A stretch of 64,000 nt of DNA from Catenulispora acidiphila DSM 44928 (lineage in GTDB: Bacteria > Actinomycetota > Actinomycetes > Streptomycetales > Catenulisporaceae): positions 2,790,001-2,854,000 of the forward strand of contig NC_013131.1 of NCBI RefSeq assembly GCF_000024025.1, read 5' to 3'. A model generated the notes under the pieces. The model was not told the DNA's origin and searched no databases. It was given only the letters and a program-made list of their open reading frames with translations. The translations under genes were made by a program, and so were the position numbers. This document shows positions 26,511 through 34,897 of this stretch, in pieces (the first letter of the stretch is position 1; every line of letters begins with the position of its first letter).

Positions 26511-27701
26511 GTGACCCAGCTCCGGTTCACCCAGAAGGGGACCAAAAGTTCCCTTCGCGCGCGCAACGATGTACTGGTGCTCCAGTGCGTCGCCGCGGGT
26601 GAGGGCCGGTTCTCGCGCACCGACGTGATCCGGGAGACCGGGCTGCCGACCGCCACGGTCTCGGAGATCGTCGGCGACCTCATCGAGCGCCGGCTGGTCC
26701 GCGAGACCGGACGCGAGGCGCAGCCGGTCGGCAAGCCGCGCGTGCTGCTCGATCTGGACGACACCCACCACCGGTTCATCGGCGTGCAGGTGGCCAACGA
26801 GCGGATCACCGCGAGCCGCTTCACCCTCAACGGCCACATGGAGCAGACCGAGACCGTCTCGCGCCCCCTGGACGCCCCGGCGCTGACCGCCGTGTCGGAC
26901 ATGGTGCGCCGCATGGGCGCTCCCACGCCGGGCCGGATCACCGGGGTCGGCGTCGCGGTGCCCGGCATCGTCGGCGACGACGGCGTGATCCGCGAGGCCG
27001 TGAACTACGGCTGGCACATGGTGTCGATGGGCCATGAGCTCTCAGAGCTCGTCGACGGCCTGCACGTCCATGTGATCAACGACGCCAACGCCGTGGCGCT
27101 GTCCGAGGTCGCGCTGGTCGCCGACCGGGACAAGACGGTGGCGGTCCTGTGGATCGGCACCGGCATCGGCGCCGGCATCGTGCTCGACGGCCGGCTCTAC
27201 CACGGCGGCAACTTCCGCAGCGGCGAGATCGGCCACATCGACATCGGCACCTCGCTGCGCTGTCGCTGTGGACTGATCGGCTGCCTGGAGACCGTCGCGG
27301 CGCAGCCCATCATCCTCGGCGACGCCACCGAGCGCGCCGTCGCCAGCTACCTGGCCGGCGGCGACGACCAGGACGCCCGCGCCCTCGGCGAACGCGTGAA
27401 CCGCGCCGCCCGCGAGGTGGCGCGCCTGCTGTCCACCCTGGCCGGGACCCTGGACGTCACCGAGTTCATCCTCGGCGGCCCGATCGCCGGCGACCCCCTC
27501 GGCCCGCCGCTGATGCGCGAGGTCAACGACCTGCTGGCGCTGCGCGTCATGTCAGGCTTCGAGCAACTCGTCCTGCGCGCCTCCACACTCGGCACACACA
27601 GCCTGGTGTTCGGCGCGGCAGCCCACGCCATCCGCCAGGAACTCGGCGTCGTGATCACCATGCCCGCCGGTGCGGACGAGGCCGGTGATAACGCGGCCTA
27701 G
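26511..27701 (+). CDS. ROK-family transcriptional regulator
   Basis: From GTG 26511 (AAGGACG upstream) the 396-residue protein has an N-terminal winged helix (VAAGEGRFSRTDVIRETGLPTATVSEIVGDLIERRLV), then a ROK domain: VINDANAVALSEV, WIGTGIGAGIVLDG, the GEIGH motif and the zinc site CRCGLIGCLE near residue 248. The first ATP-binding motif of ROK sugar kinases (DIGGT) is not conserved (GVQVANERIT), so it is a regulator without kinase function. ROK regulators of actinobacteria sense sugars or GlcNAc derivatives. Being divergent from a chitinase with DasR-like sites suggests amino-sugar control; the ligand is inferred. Confidence 0.87.
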   Translation: MTQLRFTQKGTKSSLRARNDVLVLQCVAAGEGRFSRTDVIRETGLPTATVSEIVGDLIERRLVRETGREAQPVGKPRVLLDLDDTHHRFIGVQVANERITASRFTLNGHMEQTETVSRPLDAPALTAVSDMVRRMGAPTPGRITGVGVAVPGIVGDDGVIREAVNYGWHMVSMGHELSELVDGLHVHVINDANAVALSEVALVADRDKTVAVLWIGTGIGAGIVLDGRLYHGGNFRSGEIGHIDIGTSLRCRCGLIGCLETVAAQPIILGDATERAVASYLAGGDDQDARALGERVNRAAREVARLLSTLAGTLDVTEFILGGPIAGDPLGPPLMREVNDLLALRVMSGFEQLVLRASTLGTHSLVFGAAAHAIRQELGVVITMPAGADEAGDNAA

Positions 27702-27764
27702 CCAGGAGAGCCCACCCACCGCCCACCCGACCGCGTCCATCCCCACCGGACGCCCCAGACGGTG

Positions 27765-27910
27765 TCGCCCCGCATTCCTGAGCCGGAGCGACGCCACCCG
27801 GTGCCGCCCCGAATTCCTGAGCCGGGGCGACCCCGCGGACGCCGTCCCGCATTCCTGAGCCGGGACAGCGCCCGACCAGCGCCGCCCCGAATCCTGAGCC
27901 GGGGCGGCGC
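27765..27910. terminator. Four tandem covarying hairpins between convergent genes
   Basis: Four units share the loop ATTCCTGAG or AATCCTGAG and have stems GCCCCG/CGGAGC (27767-27789), CGCCCCG/CGGGGCG (27805-27829), GTCCCG/CGGGAC (27844-27866) and an 11-bp perfect GCGCCGCCCCG/CGGGGCGGCGC (27879-27910). The change C to T in the third left arm is matched by G to A in its right arm. They lie between the ROK and AraC gene ends, so a bidirectional terminator or RNA-stabilising array is likely. Confidence 0.75.
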
Positions 27911-27969
27911 TTGGTTTTGGGGGAGCGGGGAGCTTGGGTGAAAGGCGCCCTAAGCCGCCCTAAGCCGCC

Positions 27970-28938
27970 CTAAGCCGCCTCCGCGACCTCCCGCCGATAC
28001 CGCCCCGGCGCGATCCCGAACTCGCGCTTGAACGCTTTCGCGAAGGCGAACTCCGAGGCGTATCCGACGCGCTGCGCCACAGTACTCAGCGGTGCGTCGG
28101 ATTCGCGCAGCATGCGGCCGGCGATCGTCATGCGCCACCAGGTCAGGTAAGTCAGCGGCGGCTCACCGACCAGGGCCGTGAACCGTTGCGCGAACGCCGA
28201 GCGACTCAGACCCGCGCGGTCGCCGAGTTCTGCGACGGTCCAGGCGCGGCCCGGGTCGTCGTGCAGGTCTGTCAGGGCGCTGCTGATCGCGGGGTCGGTC
28301 AGTGCGCCCGGCCAGCCCAGCGCTGTGATGGTGCGTGCGGTGTCCGTGCCTGCGGTGTCCGTGCGTGCGGGGTCGGCGCGGGCCGAGCGCTCGATCCAGC
28401 CGCGCAGGATCAGCAGGAGCAGCGCGTCGACCAGCGCCGGTACCACGCCGTCCTGTCCCGGCTGCGCGTGCTCCAGCTCCGCGCCGAGCAGCGTGACCGT
28501 GGCGGCCAGGCCCGGCGTCTCGTCGGCGCGCAGGAGCAGCAGATCCGGTAGTTCCGCCAGCAGCGGATGCGGCCGCGTTCGTCCCAGCTGATACGCCCCG
28601 CACAGCAGCAGCGAGCGCTCCCCGCTGCCCTCGACGTCCACCCGCCCGATCGTCTGCCCCGGGCGCCAGCCCGCCGGCCGGAAGTCCTGCAGCGGCGTCG
28701 CCGGGTCGTCGGCGAGCGCGACCGAGTTCCCGTGCCGCACCAGCGTCACCTCCCCGACCGCCATCTCCACCGGCTCCCCGCTCGGCGGCAGCAGCCAGCA
28801 CCGGCCGCGCAGCAGCACGTGGAACGCCGTCCCGCCGATCGCCCCGAACCGCAAGCCCCACGGCGCGCGCACCTCGGTCCGCGCCGAGCGCGTCTGTCCG
28901 GAGCGCATCGCGGTGAGGGCGTCGGTGAGTACGTCCAT
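27970..28938 (-). CDS. AraC-family regulator with cupin-like sensor domain
   Basis: The 322-residue protein starts at ATG 28938 (MDVLTDALTAMRSG). Residues 1-190 form a cupin-like sensor (HVLLRGRCWLLPPSGEPVEMAVGEVTLVRHGNSVALADD), the type found in AraC proteins annotated cupin_6. The C-terminus has two HTH motifs, WTVAELGDRAGLSRSAFAQRF and APLSTVAQRVGYASEFAFAKAFKREFGIAPGRYR. A Thr/Asp/Ala repeat (ARADPARTDTAGTDTARTIT) in the linker reflects a short DNA repeat. It is divergent from an NmrA-type reductase gene with 142 bp between starts, and such AraC genes often activate the neighbouring oxidoreductase gene. Confidence 0.88.
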   Translation of the reverse strand: MDVLTDALTAMRSGQTRSARTEVRAPWGLRFGAIGGTAFHVLLRGRCWLLPPSGEPVEMAVGEVTLVRHGNSVALADDPATPLQDFRPAGWRPGQTIGRVDVEGSGERSLLLCGAYQLGRTRPHPLLAELPDLLLLRADETPGLAATVTLLGAELEHAQPGQDGVVPALVDALLLLILRGWIERSARADPARTDTAGTDTARTITALGWPGALTDPAISSALTDLHDDPGRAWTVAELGDRAGLSRSAFAQRFTALVGEPPLTYLTWWRMTIAGRMLRESDAPLSTVAQRVGYASEFAFAKAFKREFGIAPGRYRREVAEAA

Positions 28939-29080
28939 ACGCCCGATGCTAGCGCGCAGCCGGACGATCGGACATGTTTTCAGGACTCGACGACATTCAT
29001 CATCCGCAGCTGCCGCCCTACCGTTGAAGACATCAACCACAGCAACGGACTCAGACCGCAACCTCAGGGAGCTGATGACA

Positions 29081-29947
29081 ATGGCCATCCTCGTGATCGG
29101 CGCGACCGGCAAGACCGGCCGACCCGTGGTGGACGCCCTCGCCGCACGCGGTGCGAAGGTCGCCGCCGCCAGCCGCAATCCCGAAGCCGGACGCGAACTC
29201 CCCGACGGCGTCACGCCGGTCCGCTTCGACTGGGCCGACCGCACCACCTGGACCTCGGCCCTGGAGGGCGCCGAAGCCCTCTACATCGTCGGTCCCTACG
29301 CCCACCCCACCGGCGAGCGCCTTGTCGCCGACCTGCTCGCCGAAGCCCACGACACCCACCGCGTCGTCCTGCTGTCGGTGATCGGCGCCGAGCTGCTGCC
29401 GGTCGAGGCGATGATGGCGCACTGGGAGCGCGCCGTCCGCGCCTCCGGCAAGGAGTGGACCATCCTGCACCCGAACTGGTTCTTCCAGAACTTCGGTACC
29501 GGATTCCTCCCCTCCCTGCGTGATCGCGGCGTCCTGCAACTCCCCGCCGGCGACGCCCCAGTGAGCTTCGTCGACACCCGCGACATCGGCGAGGTCGCCG
29601 CCGCGGCGCTGACCGAGGACGGCTACGCCGGCCAGGTGCTCACCATCACCGGACCCGACAGCCTGTCCCACGGCGAAGCCGTCGCGATGCTGAGCGAAGC
29701 CTCCGGCCGTCCCCTGGCCTACAAGCCCGTCGAGCCTGAGCAGGCGGAGGCGAACTCCCGCGCGGCAGGCGTGAGCGAGCGCACCATCATCGCCCAGCGC
29801 GGTCTGTTCCAGGTCATCCGCGACGGCGGGAACGCCCCGGTGACCGACGTCGTCCAGCGCGTCACCGGCCACGCGCCGCGCAGCTTCGCGCAGTACGCCG
29901 CCGAGCACGCCGACCTCTGGCGCGACGCCACGAACTCAACGAACTAG
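29081..29947 (+). CDS. NmrA-like NAD(P)-binding reductase
   Basis: The 288-residue protein (ATG 29081, AGGGAG nine bases upstream; ATG 29075 is an alternative) has the Rossmann motif ILVIGATGKTGRPVVDAL, the ALYIVGPYAHPTGER segment, and a substrate-side WTILHPNWFFQNF stretch of the NmrA/atypical SDR family. Members are quinone reductases (QorB-like), azoreductases or redox sensors. Divergent from an AraC regulator with which it may form a regulated pair. The stop codon lies in a 15-bp direct repeat that belongs to the next gene's promoter. Confidence 0.82.
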   Translation: MAILVIGATGKTGRPVVDALAARGAKVAAASRNPEAGRELPDGVTPVRFDWADRTTWTSALEGAEALYIVGPYAHPTGERLVADLLAEAHDTHRVVLLSVIGAELLPVEAMMAHWERAVRASGKEWTILHPNWFFQNFGTGFLPSLRDRGVLQLPAGDAPVSFVDTRDIGEVAAAALTEDGYAGQVLTITGPDSLSHGEAVAMLSEASGRPLAYKPVEPEQAEANSRAAGVSERTIIAQRGLFQVIRDGGNAPVTDVVQRVTGHAPRSFAQYAAEHADLWRDATNSTN

Positions 29948-29987
29948 TACAAACGAGATTGCCACTAGTTCAAACAAGCGATACCCT
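29943..29987 (+). promoter_or_regulatory. Direct-repeat operator and leaderless promoter of the GNAT gene
   Basis: ACTAGTACAAACGAG (29943-29957) and ACTAGTTCAAACAAG (29964-29978) are 21 bp apart, two helical turns. TACCCT (29982-29987) fits a -10 box and is 7 nt before ATG 29995. The repeats cover the expected -35 zone, so a regulator could act there. Confidence 0.6.
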
Positions 29988-29994
29988 CGCGATC

Positions 29995-30588
29995 ATGACA
30001 GCGAAGACCCCCGCGCCGATCACCCTCACCGGGTCCCACATCCGACTGGAACCCCTGTCCCGCAGCCACCTCCCGGACCTCTTCGCGGCCGGCGGCAACG
30101 ACGACGCGGTCTGGCAGTGGCAGGGCGGCCCGACGCCCCGCACCGAGCAGGAACTCGGCGCGAAGCTGGACAAGATCGTCGGCAACGCCTCCTACGTCGC
30201 CTTCGCCGTCATCCTGCTCAGCACCGGCAAGGCCATCGGCTGGACCACCTTCAGCGACATCAGCGCCGTCGACGAGCGCCTGGAGATCGGCTGGACCTGG
30301 TACGGCAGCGCCTACTGGCGCTCGGCGGTGAACACCGAAGCCAAGCTCCTGCTTCTCGTCCACGCCTTCGAGGACCTCGGCATGGGCCGCGTGCAGTGGA
30401 AGACCGACCACATGAACCAGCGTTCGCAAAACGCCATCGCCCGCCTCGGCGCGCAGCGCGAAGGCGTCCTGCGCCGGCACCGGATGCGGCCGGACGGGAC
30501 GTTCCGCGACAGCGTCTACTTCTCGATGCTCGCCGAGGAGTGGCCGGCGGCCAAGCAGCGTCTCACCGAGCGGCTGGCGCGCGGCTGA
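29995..30588 (+). CDS. GNAT-family N-acetyltransferase (RimJ/RimL-like)
   Basis: The 197-residue protein has the GNAT arrangement seen in ribosomal-protein-type acetyltransferases: an N-terminal GSHIRLEPLSRSHLPDLF, a beta strand KAIGWTTFSDISAVDERLEIGWTWYG (motif A region with substrate cleft), and NTEAKLLLLVHAFEDLGMGRVQWKTDHMNQRSQNAIARLGAQREGVLRRH, the hallmark of the Acetyltransf_3 group. It transfers acetyl from acetyl-CoA to an amine; the target is unknown. The gene probably makes a leaderless mRNA and is followed by a terminator. Confidence 0.87.
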   Translation: MTAKTPAPITLTGSHIRLEPLSRSHLPDLFAAGGNDDAVWQWQGGPTPRTEQELGAKLDKIVGNASYVAFAVILLSTGKAIGWTTFSDISAVDERLEIGWTWYGSAYWRSAVNTEAKLLLLVHAFEDLGMGRVQWKTDHMNQRSQNAIARLGAQREGVLRRHRMRPDGTFRDSVYFSMLAEEWPAAKQRLTERLARG

Positions 30589-30609
30589 CGACAGCCGGAA
30601 GCATCGCCT

Positions 30610-30642
30610 GCGGTCCGCCGTCCACGGGGGATGGCGGACCGC
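30610..30642 (+). terminator. Hairpin terminator after the GNAT gene
   Basis: GCGGTCCGCC (30610-30619) and GGCGGACCGC (30633-30642) form a perfect 10-bp stem with a 13-nt loop, 21 bp past the stop, followed by a pyrimidine-rich TCCTCGTTCTCCTCTC. Confidence 0.75.
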
Positions 30643-30707
30643 TCCTCGTTCTCCTCTCGCCGTTAGGGTGAAGGCGCCCACCGACGATCAGGACATCAGG
30701 GGAGACC

Positions 30708-31931
30708 ATGACCGCCACGCCGGCTCACGCCGAGAGCGAGACGGCCGATGGGCGCGCCGCCGGCGGGCAGGCCGCCCCGCGCCGGGTGACCACCCTGGAG
30801 CTGTTCTTCGACCTGGTCTTCGTGTTCACCGTCACGCAGCTGACCGTCCTGCTCGCCGACGACCTGTCCTTCGCTCAGGTCGGCCGCGTGCTCCTGATCT
30901 TCGCGGTGCTGTATTGGATGTACGGCGCCTACGCCTACCTGACCAACCAGGTGCCCCCGGAGAACCTCGCGCGCCGCGTGGTCCTGATGATGGGCATGTT
31001 CGGCTTCCTCACCTGCGCGCTCGCGATCCCGAAGGTCTTCTCCGTGGACGGCGTCGCCTTCGGTCTGGCTTTCCTGTTGGTGACAGCCGTCCACAGCGCC
31101 CTGTACGCCCTGATCCACCGCAAGTACGTCCTCAGCTTCGCCGTCCCGAACCTCGCCGCGGCGGGCTGCGTCACGGCCGCCGGCGCCGTGAAAGGGGGCG
31201 CCGCCGACCTGCTCTGGCTGGCCGCCGTCCTGCTGCAGCAGCTCGCGCCGATCGTCTCCAGCCGGATCTCCGGCGACTACGAGGACGGCCGCGCGCCGGT
31301 CACCGAGAACGTCGGCGACCTGGACCCCGCGCACTTCGTCGAGCGCCACGGCCTGCTGCTGATCATCGTCTTCGGGGAGTCGGTGGTGGCGATCGGCGCC
31401 GGCGCCGCCGGGATCCGGCTCGACTGGGGTCTGGCCGGCGGGATCGCGCTGGCGCTCGCGCTGGCCGTCACCCTGTGGTGGACCTACTTCGGGCACGACG
31501 AATCCGCCGCCGAACACGCCCTGGCCGCCGTCTCCGGCATCCGCCGCTTCCGCCTCGGGATGCGCGCCTACTACTACAGCTTCGTCCCGATGCTGCTCGG
31601 CATCGCGATCCTCGCCGCCGGGCTCAAGAAAGCCGTCGGGCATCTGGGCGAGGAGTTGCCGGCCTCCGCCGCGGTCGCGCTCGCCGGCGGCGTCGCGGTT
31701 TTCCTCCTAGGTGATCTCTGTTTCCGGTTGAGCCTGCGGATTTCTCCCATGTTCTTCAGGAGCGTCGGCGCGGCGGCCGTCCTCGCCACGATTCCGCTGG
31801 CAGGCGCTTCGGCGGCGGCGGAACTTCTCGGGCTCACCGTTGTCATGGTCCTGATGCTGGTCGCTGAGGACGGCGCGCGGCGCCGTCAGCGCCGGGGCAC
31901 ATCGTCACACGGAGAGTCGATCACCCATTGA
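30708..31931 (+). CDS. LtrA-family membrane protein
   Basis: The 407-residue protein has about ten membrane helices and the family signature TTLELFFDLVFVFTVTQLT near the N-terminus, an AVLYWMYGAYAYLTNQ helix, HFVERHGLLLIIVFGESVVAIG and a WWTYF helix. This is the low-temperature-requirement A family, widely present in actinobacteria with no proven function; the conserved acidic FFDLVFVF and ERHGL..GES motifs suggest a transport or ion-handling role. It ends 69 bp before the lanthipeptide precursor gene on the same strand. I see no evidence that it exports the peptide. Confidence 0.85.
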   Translation: MTATPAHAESETADGRAAGGQAAPRRVTTLELFFDLVFVFTVTQLTVLLADDLSFAQVGRVLLIFAVLYWMYGAYAYLTNQVPPENLARRVVLMMGMFGFLTCALAIPKVFSVDGVAFGLAFLLVTAVHSALYALIHRKYVLSFAVPNLAAAGCVTAAGAVKGGAADLLWLAAVLLQQLAPIVSSRISGDYEDGRAPVTENVGDLDPAHFVERHGLLLIIVFGESVVAIGAGAAGIRLDWGLAGGIALALALAVTLWWTYFGHDESAAEHALAAVSGIRRFRLGMRAYYYSFVPMLLGIAILAAGLKKAVGHLGEELPASAAVALAGGVAVFLLGDLCFRLSLRISPMFFRSVGAAAVLATIPLAGASAAAELLGLTVVMVLMLVAEDGARRRQRRGTSSHGESITH

Positions 31932-32000
31932 CGCCCGCCCCGAGGGCGGTTAGACAGGGCAGAGTCCGAGCATCGGACGCCTCTCATAAGGAGCGCGAAG

Positions 32001-32168
32001 ATGAACGAACTGCTCGAGTTGGAGCCACGCGAGACCGATGCCGACGAGCTCGACGTGGACACCGCCTTCAGCGGGATCGCCGACGCCTCTCGGGACCACA
32101 GCCAGTGTCTGCACTGCTGCGGTGAGGACGTCAGCCACTGGTTCTTCGCGACCAGCATCCCCTGGTAG
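32001..32168 (+). CDS. lanA: Lanthipeptide precursor peptide (class III/IV)
   Basis: This 55-codon gene has AAGGAG seven bases before its ATG. The leader starts MNELLELEPRETDADELD; LLELEPRE resembles the ILELQDLE leader motif that class III synthetases recognise. The C-terminal half holds candidate modified residues Ser30, Ser34, Ser45, Thr51 and Ser52 and Cys36, Cys39, Cys40, followed by an aromatic tail HWFFATSIPW. There is no Ser-x2-Ser-x3-Cys labionin pattern, so ordinary lanthionine rings (for example Ser34-Cys39) are more likely. The synthetase gene follows after 86 bp on the same strand. No protease or dedicated ABC transporter is adjacent. Confidence 0.82.
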   Translation: MNELLELEPRETDADELDVDTAFSGIADASRDHSQCLHCCGEDVSHWFFATSIPW

Positions 32169-32254
32169 TCCCTGACCGATCAGCGCTGGGGGCGACCCGC
32201 GTCAGGACTGACGGCGACACGGCAACACAGCACCACGAAAGAAGGACGTTCGAT

Positions 32255-34897
32255 ATGAACGGCGGGCTGTCGCCGCAGGACGTGGAGCACCTGATCCGAA
32301 AACACGCCGCCCAGGCCGGTGTCGAGATCGGGCTCAAGGAAGGCACCACCTGGCTGGGCGTCCGCCCGCCGGGTGCGCGTGTGATGGAACAAGGCTGGAA
32401 GCTGCACATCTCCAGCCGGACCGGCGCCCTGGCCGAGACCGCCGAGGTGATCGTGCCGGCGCTGCTGGCCGAGGGCTGCGCGTTCAAGATGGCCGGCTCC
32501 ACCGACGCCCTGGCCCGGCTCAACGACGGCACCACCACGCCGTCCTCGATCGGCAAGGCGTTCACCGTCTATCCCGACCAGGACCGCGTCCGCGCCGTGG
32601 GGCTGATGCTCGCGCACCTCTTACGCGGCCGGGCGGCGCCGCGCGTGCTCAGCGACCGCCGCGTGGCCGCCGACGCCCCGGTCTACTACCGCTACGGACC
32701 CATCGACAAGCCGTGGGGCGCCGACGCCCAAGGCAAGCTGGTCATGACCCTGACCGGCCCGGACGGCGAGGAGTTCCCGGCGCTGGCGACCCTGCGCTAC
32801 CGCCAGCCGACCTGGGCCGTGGACCCGTTCACCGGCGAGCCCGGTGCGCGGGACTGGGAACGCTCCCCGAACCACTCCACCCGGCTCGGCGACCACTACG
32901 AGGTCGACGCCGGCATCGTGCACGCCGGCCGCGGCGACGTGATGCGCGCCGTGGACGTCCGCGACGGCAGCCGCGTCATCGTCAAGCAGTCGCGGGCGCT
33001 GGTGGACGAAGGCGAGGACGGCGTCGACACCCGGCTGCGCGTCCGCAACGAGCGCCGCGTGCTGGCCGTTCTGGAGGGCGTGGACGGCGTGGCAGGGTAC
33101 GTCGACCACTTCCGCGCCGGCACCGACGAGTTCCTGGTGACCCGCGACGTGGGCCGCAGCAACCTCGCCGACGACGTGATGGAGAACGGCCGCTATCCCG
33201 CGGCCGCCGCCCCCGAAGCGGTCCCCGGCCGCACGCTGGAACAGCTCGCGCGGCAAATGGCGACCATCATCCTGGCGGTGCACGAACGCGGCGTCCTGAT
33301 CCGCGACCTGAACCCGCGCAACGTGGTCGTCGCCCCGGACGGCAGCGCCAAGCTGATCGACCTGGGACTGGCCGGACACAACGGCCTGTATCTGCCCGGC
33401 GGCACCTCCGGCTACTCCAGCGCCCGGCAGTTCCGGCACCAGGACGCCACGACCGGCGACGACCTCCTGGCCCTCGGCACGACCCTGTGCTACGCCTGGT
33501 CGGCGCTGCCCGCGGTCGTCCTGAGCCGCGACGTGGACGAGCCGCGCCGCATCGCCTTACGCATGATCCGAGCACGCTGCGGTGAAGCCCCGGGCGGAGT
33601 CCTGGGGCTGATCTGTGATCTGCTCAGCATGGACGACGACCGCGTGCAGGAAGCGGCGCGGCGCATGGCCGCCGGGCACTTCTCCGCCGCCCGCCGCACC
33701 CGCACCGCGCTCCCGGCCTCCGCGCCGGTGACCGACGCGCTGATCGACGAGATCGGCGCGAACCTGCTCAGCGACCTGACGAACCAGACCCGCAGGATCC
33801 TGACCGAGGTCCCGCGCACCGAACAGGTCGGCGTGGACGGCTGCGTCTACCGAGGCGGCGCCGGCATCGGCCTGGAGCTGCTGGAACACCTGGAGACCCC
33901 GGGTGTGTCCGACCTCGTCGCCGACCTGGTCCCGTTCAGCCGGCGCGGCGCCGAGGTGGTCCGGCTGGGACCGGGACTGTGGACCGGACGCACCGGACTC
34001 GACGTGTTCCGGCTCACCGCCGCCCGGCGCCTGACACCCGGCGTCGTGGCCCGCGCCGACCCCGAGGCGAAACCCTGCGACGTCGAAATCCTCGACCACG
34101 ACTGGAAACCGGAATACTCCGACCTGATCAGCGGCGCCTCCGGTATCGGACTCGGCCACCTGCTCCTGCGCGACCTCGACGGACGCCCCGAGCACCTGGA
34201 CACCGCCCGGCTGTGCGCCGAGCACGTCCTGGCCAACACCATGCCCGACCCCGGATCCGAGCCCGGTCTGCTCGGCGACACCTCAGGGGTCGAGATTTCC
34301 GCCGCCCGCGGACACGGCCTGGCCGGCACGGTCGACGCGCTCGCCGTCATCGGCACCCACCTGGCCGACGACACCATCCTCATCGGCGCCGACGAGCGCG
34401 CCCGCGAACTCGTCCGGCGGGCCGACCGGCTCGCCGCGCAGTCTGTCCGGCCCACGACCGCACCGCTGGCCGCGTCCTGGTGCCAGGGCCTGGCCGGGAT
34501 CGTCACCAGCCTGCTGACCGCGGGGGAGTACCTGAACGACAGCACCTACACCGACGCCGCACGCCGCACCGCCGACGCCTGTATCGCGCTCATCCCGCGC
34601 ATGGACAAGCCGACGCAGTGCTGCGGCCTGTCCGGGATCGGCAACATGCTGATCGACATCGCCGGCCGGGACGGCGACGAGCGGTACCGGGAGGCGGCGC
34701 GCGCGGTCGTGGCACAACTGCTCGTGCGCAGCGCCGGCCCGGCCGGCCACCCGGTCTTCGTCCGCGACCACCCCGGCGAGTACAGCGCCTCCTGGGCGTA
34801 CGGCGTCGCCGGGATCCTGAGCTTCTTCCGGCGCCTCTCCCGCGGCGGTGGACCGATGGCTCTGGCGGTCAGCTCCTCGCTGTCCTGCGTCCACTGA
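32255..34897 (+). CDS. lanL: Three-domain lanthipeptide synthetase (LanL/LanKC) with CCG zinc motif
   Basis: The 880-residue protein has a lyase domain (about 1-200: QGWKLHISS near 45, CAFKMAGSTDALARLNDG, SSIGKAFTVYP, VYYRYGPI), a kinase domain (about 205-470: RVIVKQS, catalytic RDLNPRN near 349, DLGLA near 368) and a LanC-like cyclase (about 500-880). The kinase phosphorylates Ser/Thr of the precursor, the lyase eliminates phosphate, and the cyclase adds Cys thiols. Zinc-ligand positions are present as SWCQG (about 742) and QCCGLSG (about 788), unlike typical class III enzymes that lack ligands; the second motif is CCG instead of the usual CHG. This suggests class IV-like LanL with three-Cys zinc. 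GAAGGA precedes the ATG. Confidence 0.9.
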   Translation: MNGGLSPQDVEHLIRKHAAQAGVEIGLKEGTTWLGVRPPGARVMEQGWKLHISSRTGALAETAEVIVPALLAEGCAFKMAGSTDALARLNDGTTTPSSIGKAFTVYPDQDRVRAVGLMLAHLLRGRAAPRVLSDRRVAADAPVYYRYGPIDKPWGADAQGKLVMTLTGPDGEEFPALATLRYRQPTWAVDPFTGEPGARDWERSPNHSTRLGDHYEVDAGIVHAGRGDVMRAVDVRDGSRVIVKQSRALVDEGEDGVDTRLRVRNERRVLAVLEGVDGVAGYVDHFRAGTDEFLVTRDVGRSNLADDVMENGRYPAAAAPEAVPGRTLEQLARQMATIILAVHERGVLIRDLNPRNVVVAPDGSAKLIDLGLAGHNGLYLPGGTSGYSSARQFRHQDATTGDDLLALGTTLCYAWSALPAVVLSRDVDEPRRIALRMIRARCGEAPGGVLGLICDLLSMDDDRVQEAARRMAAGHFSAARRTRTALPASAPVTDALIDEIGANLLSDLTNQTRRILTEVPRTEQVGVDGCVYRGGAGIGLELLEHLETPGVSDLVADLVPFSRRGAEVVRLGPGLWTGRTGLDVFRLTAARRLTPGVVARADPEAKPCDVEILDHDWKPEYSDLISGASGIGLGHLLLRDLDGRPEHLDTARLCAEHVLANTMPDPGSEPGLLGDTSGVEISAARGHGLAGTVDALAVIGTHLADDTILIGADERARELVRRADRLAAQSVRPTTAPLAASWCQGLAGIVTSLLTAGEYLNDSTYTDAARRTADACIALIPRMDKPTQCCGLSGIGNMLIDIAGRDGDERYREAARAVVAQLLVRSAGPAGHPVFVRDHPGEYSASWAYGVAGILSFFRRLSRGGGPMALAVSSSLSCVH

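Noticed and set aside
30708-31931. LtrA-family protein as the lanthipeptide exporter
   Set aside because: Only the gene order suggests it; LtrA proteins are common elsewhere without peptide genes, and a possible weak hairpin lies between.
32001-32168. Canonical labionin pattern Ser-x2-Ser-x3-Cys in the lanthipeptide core
   Set aside because: The Ser and Cys spacing (Ser30, Ser34, Cys36, Cys39, Cys40) does not fit, so I do not claim a labionin ring.
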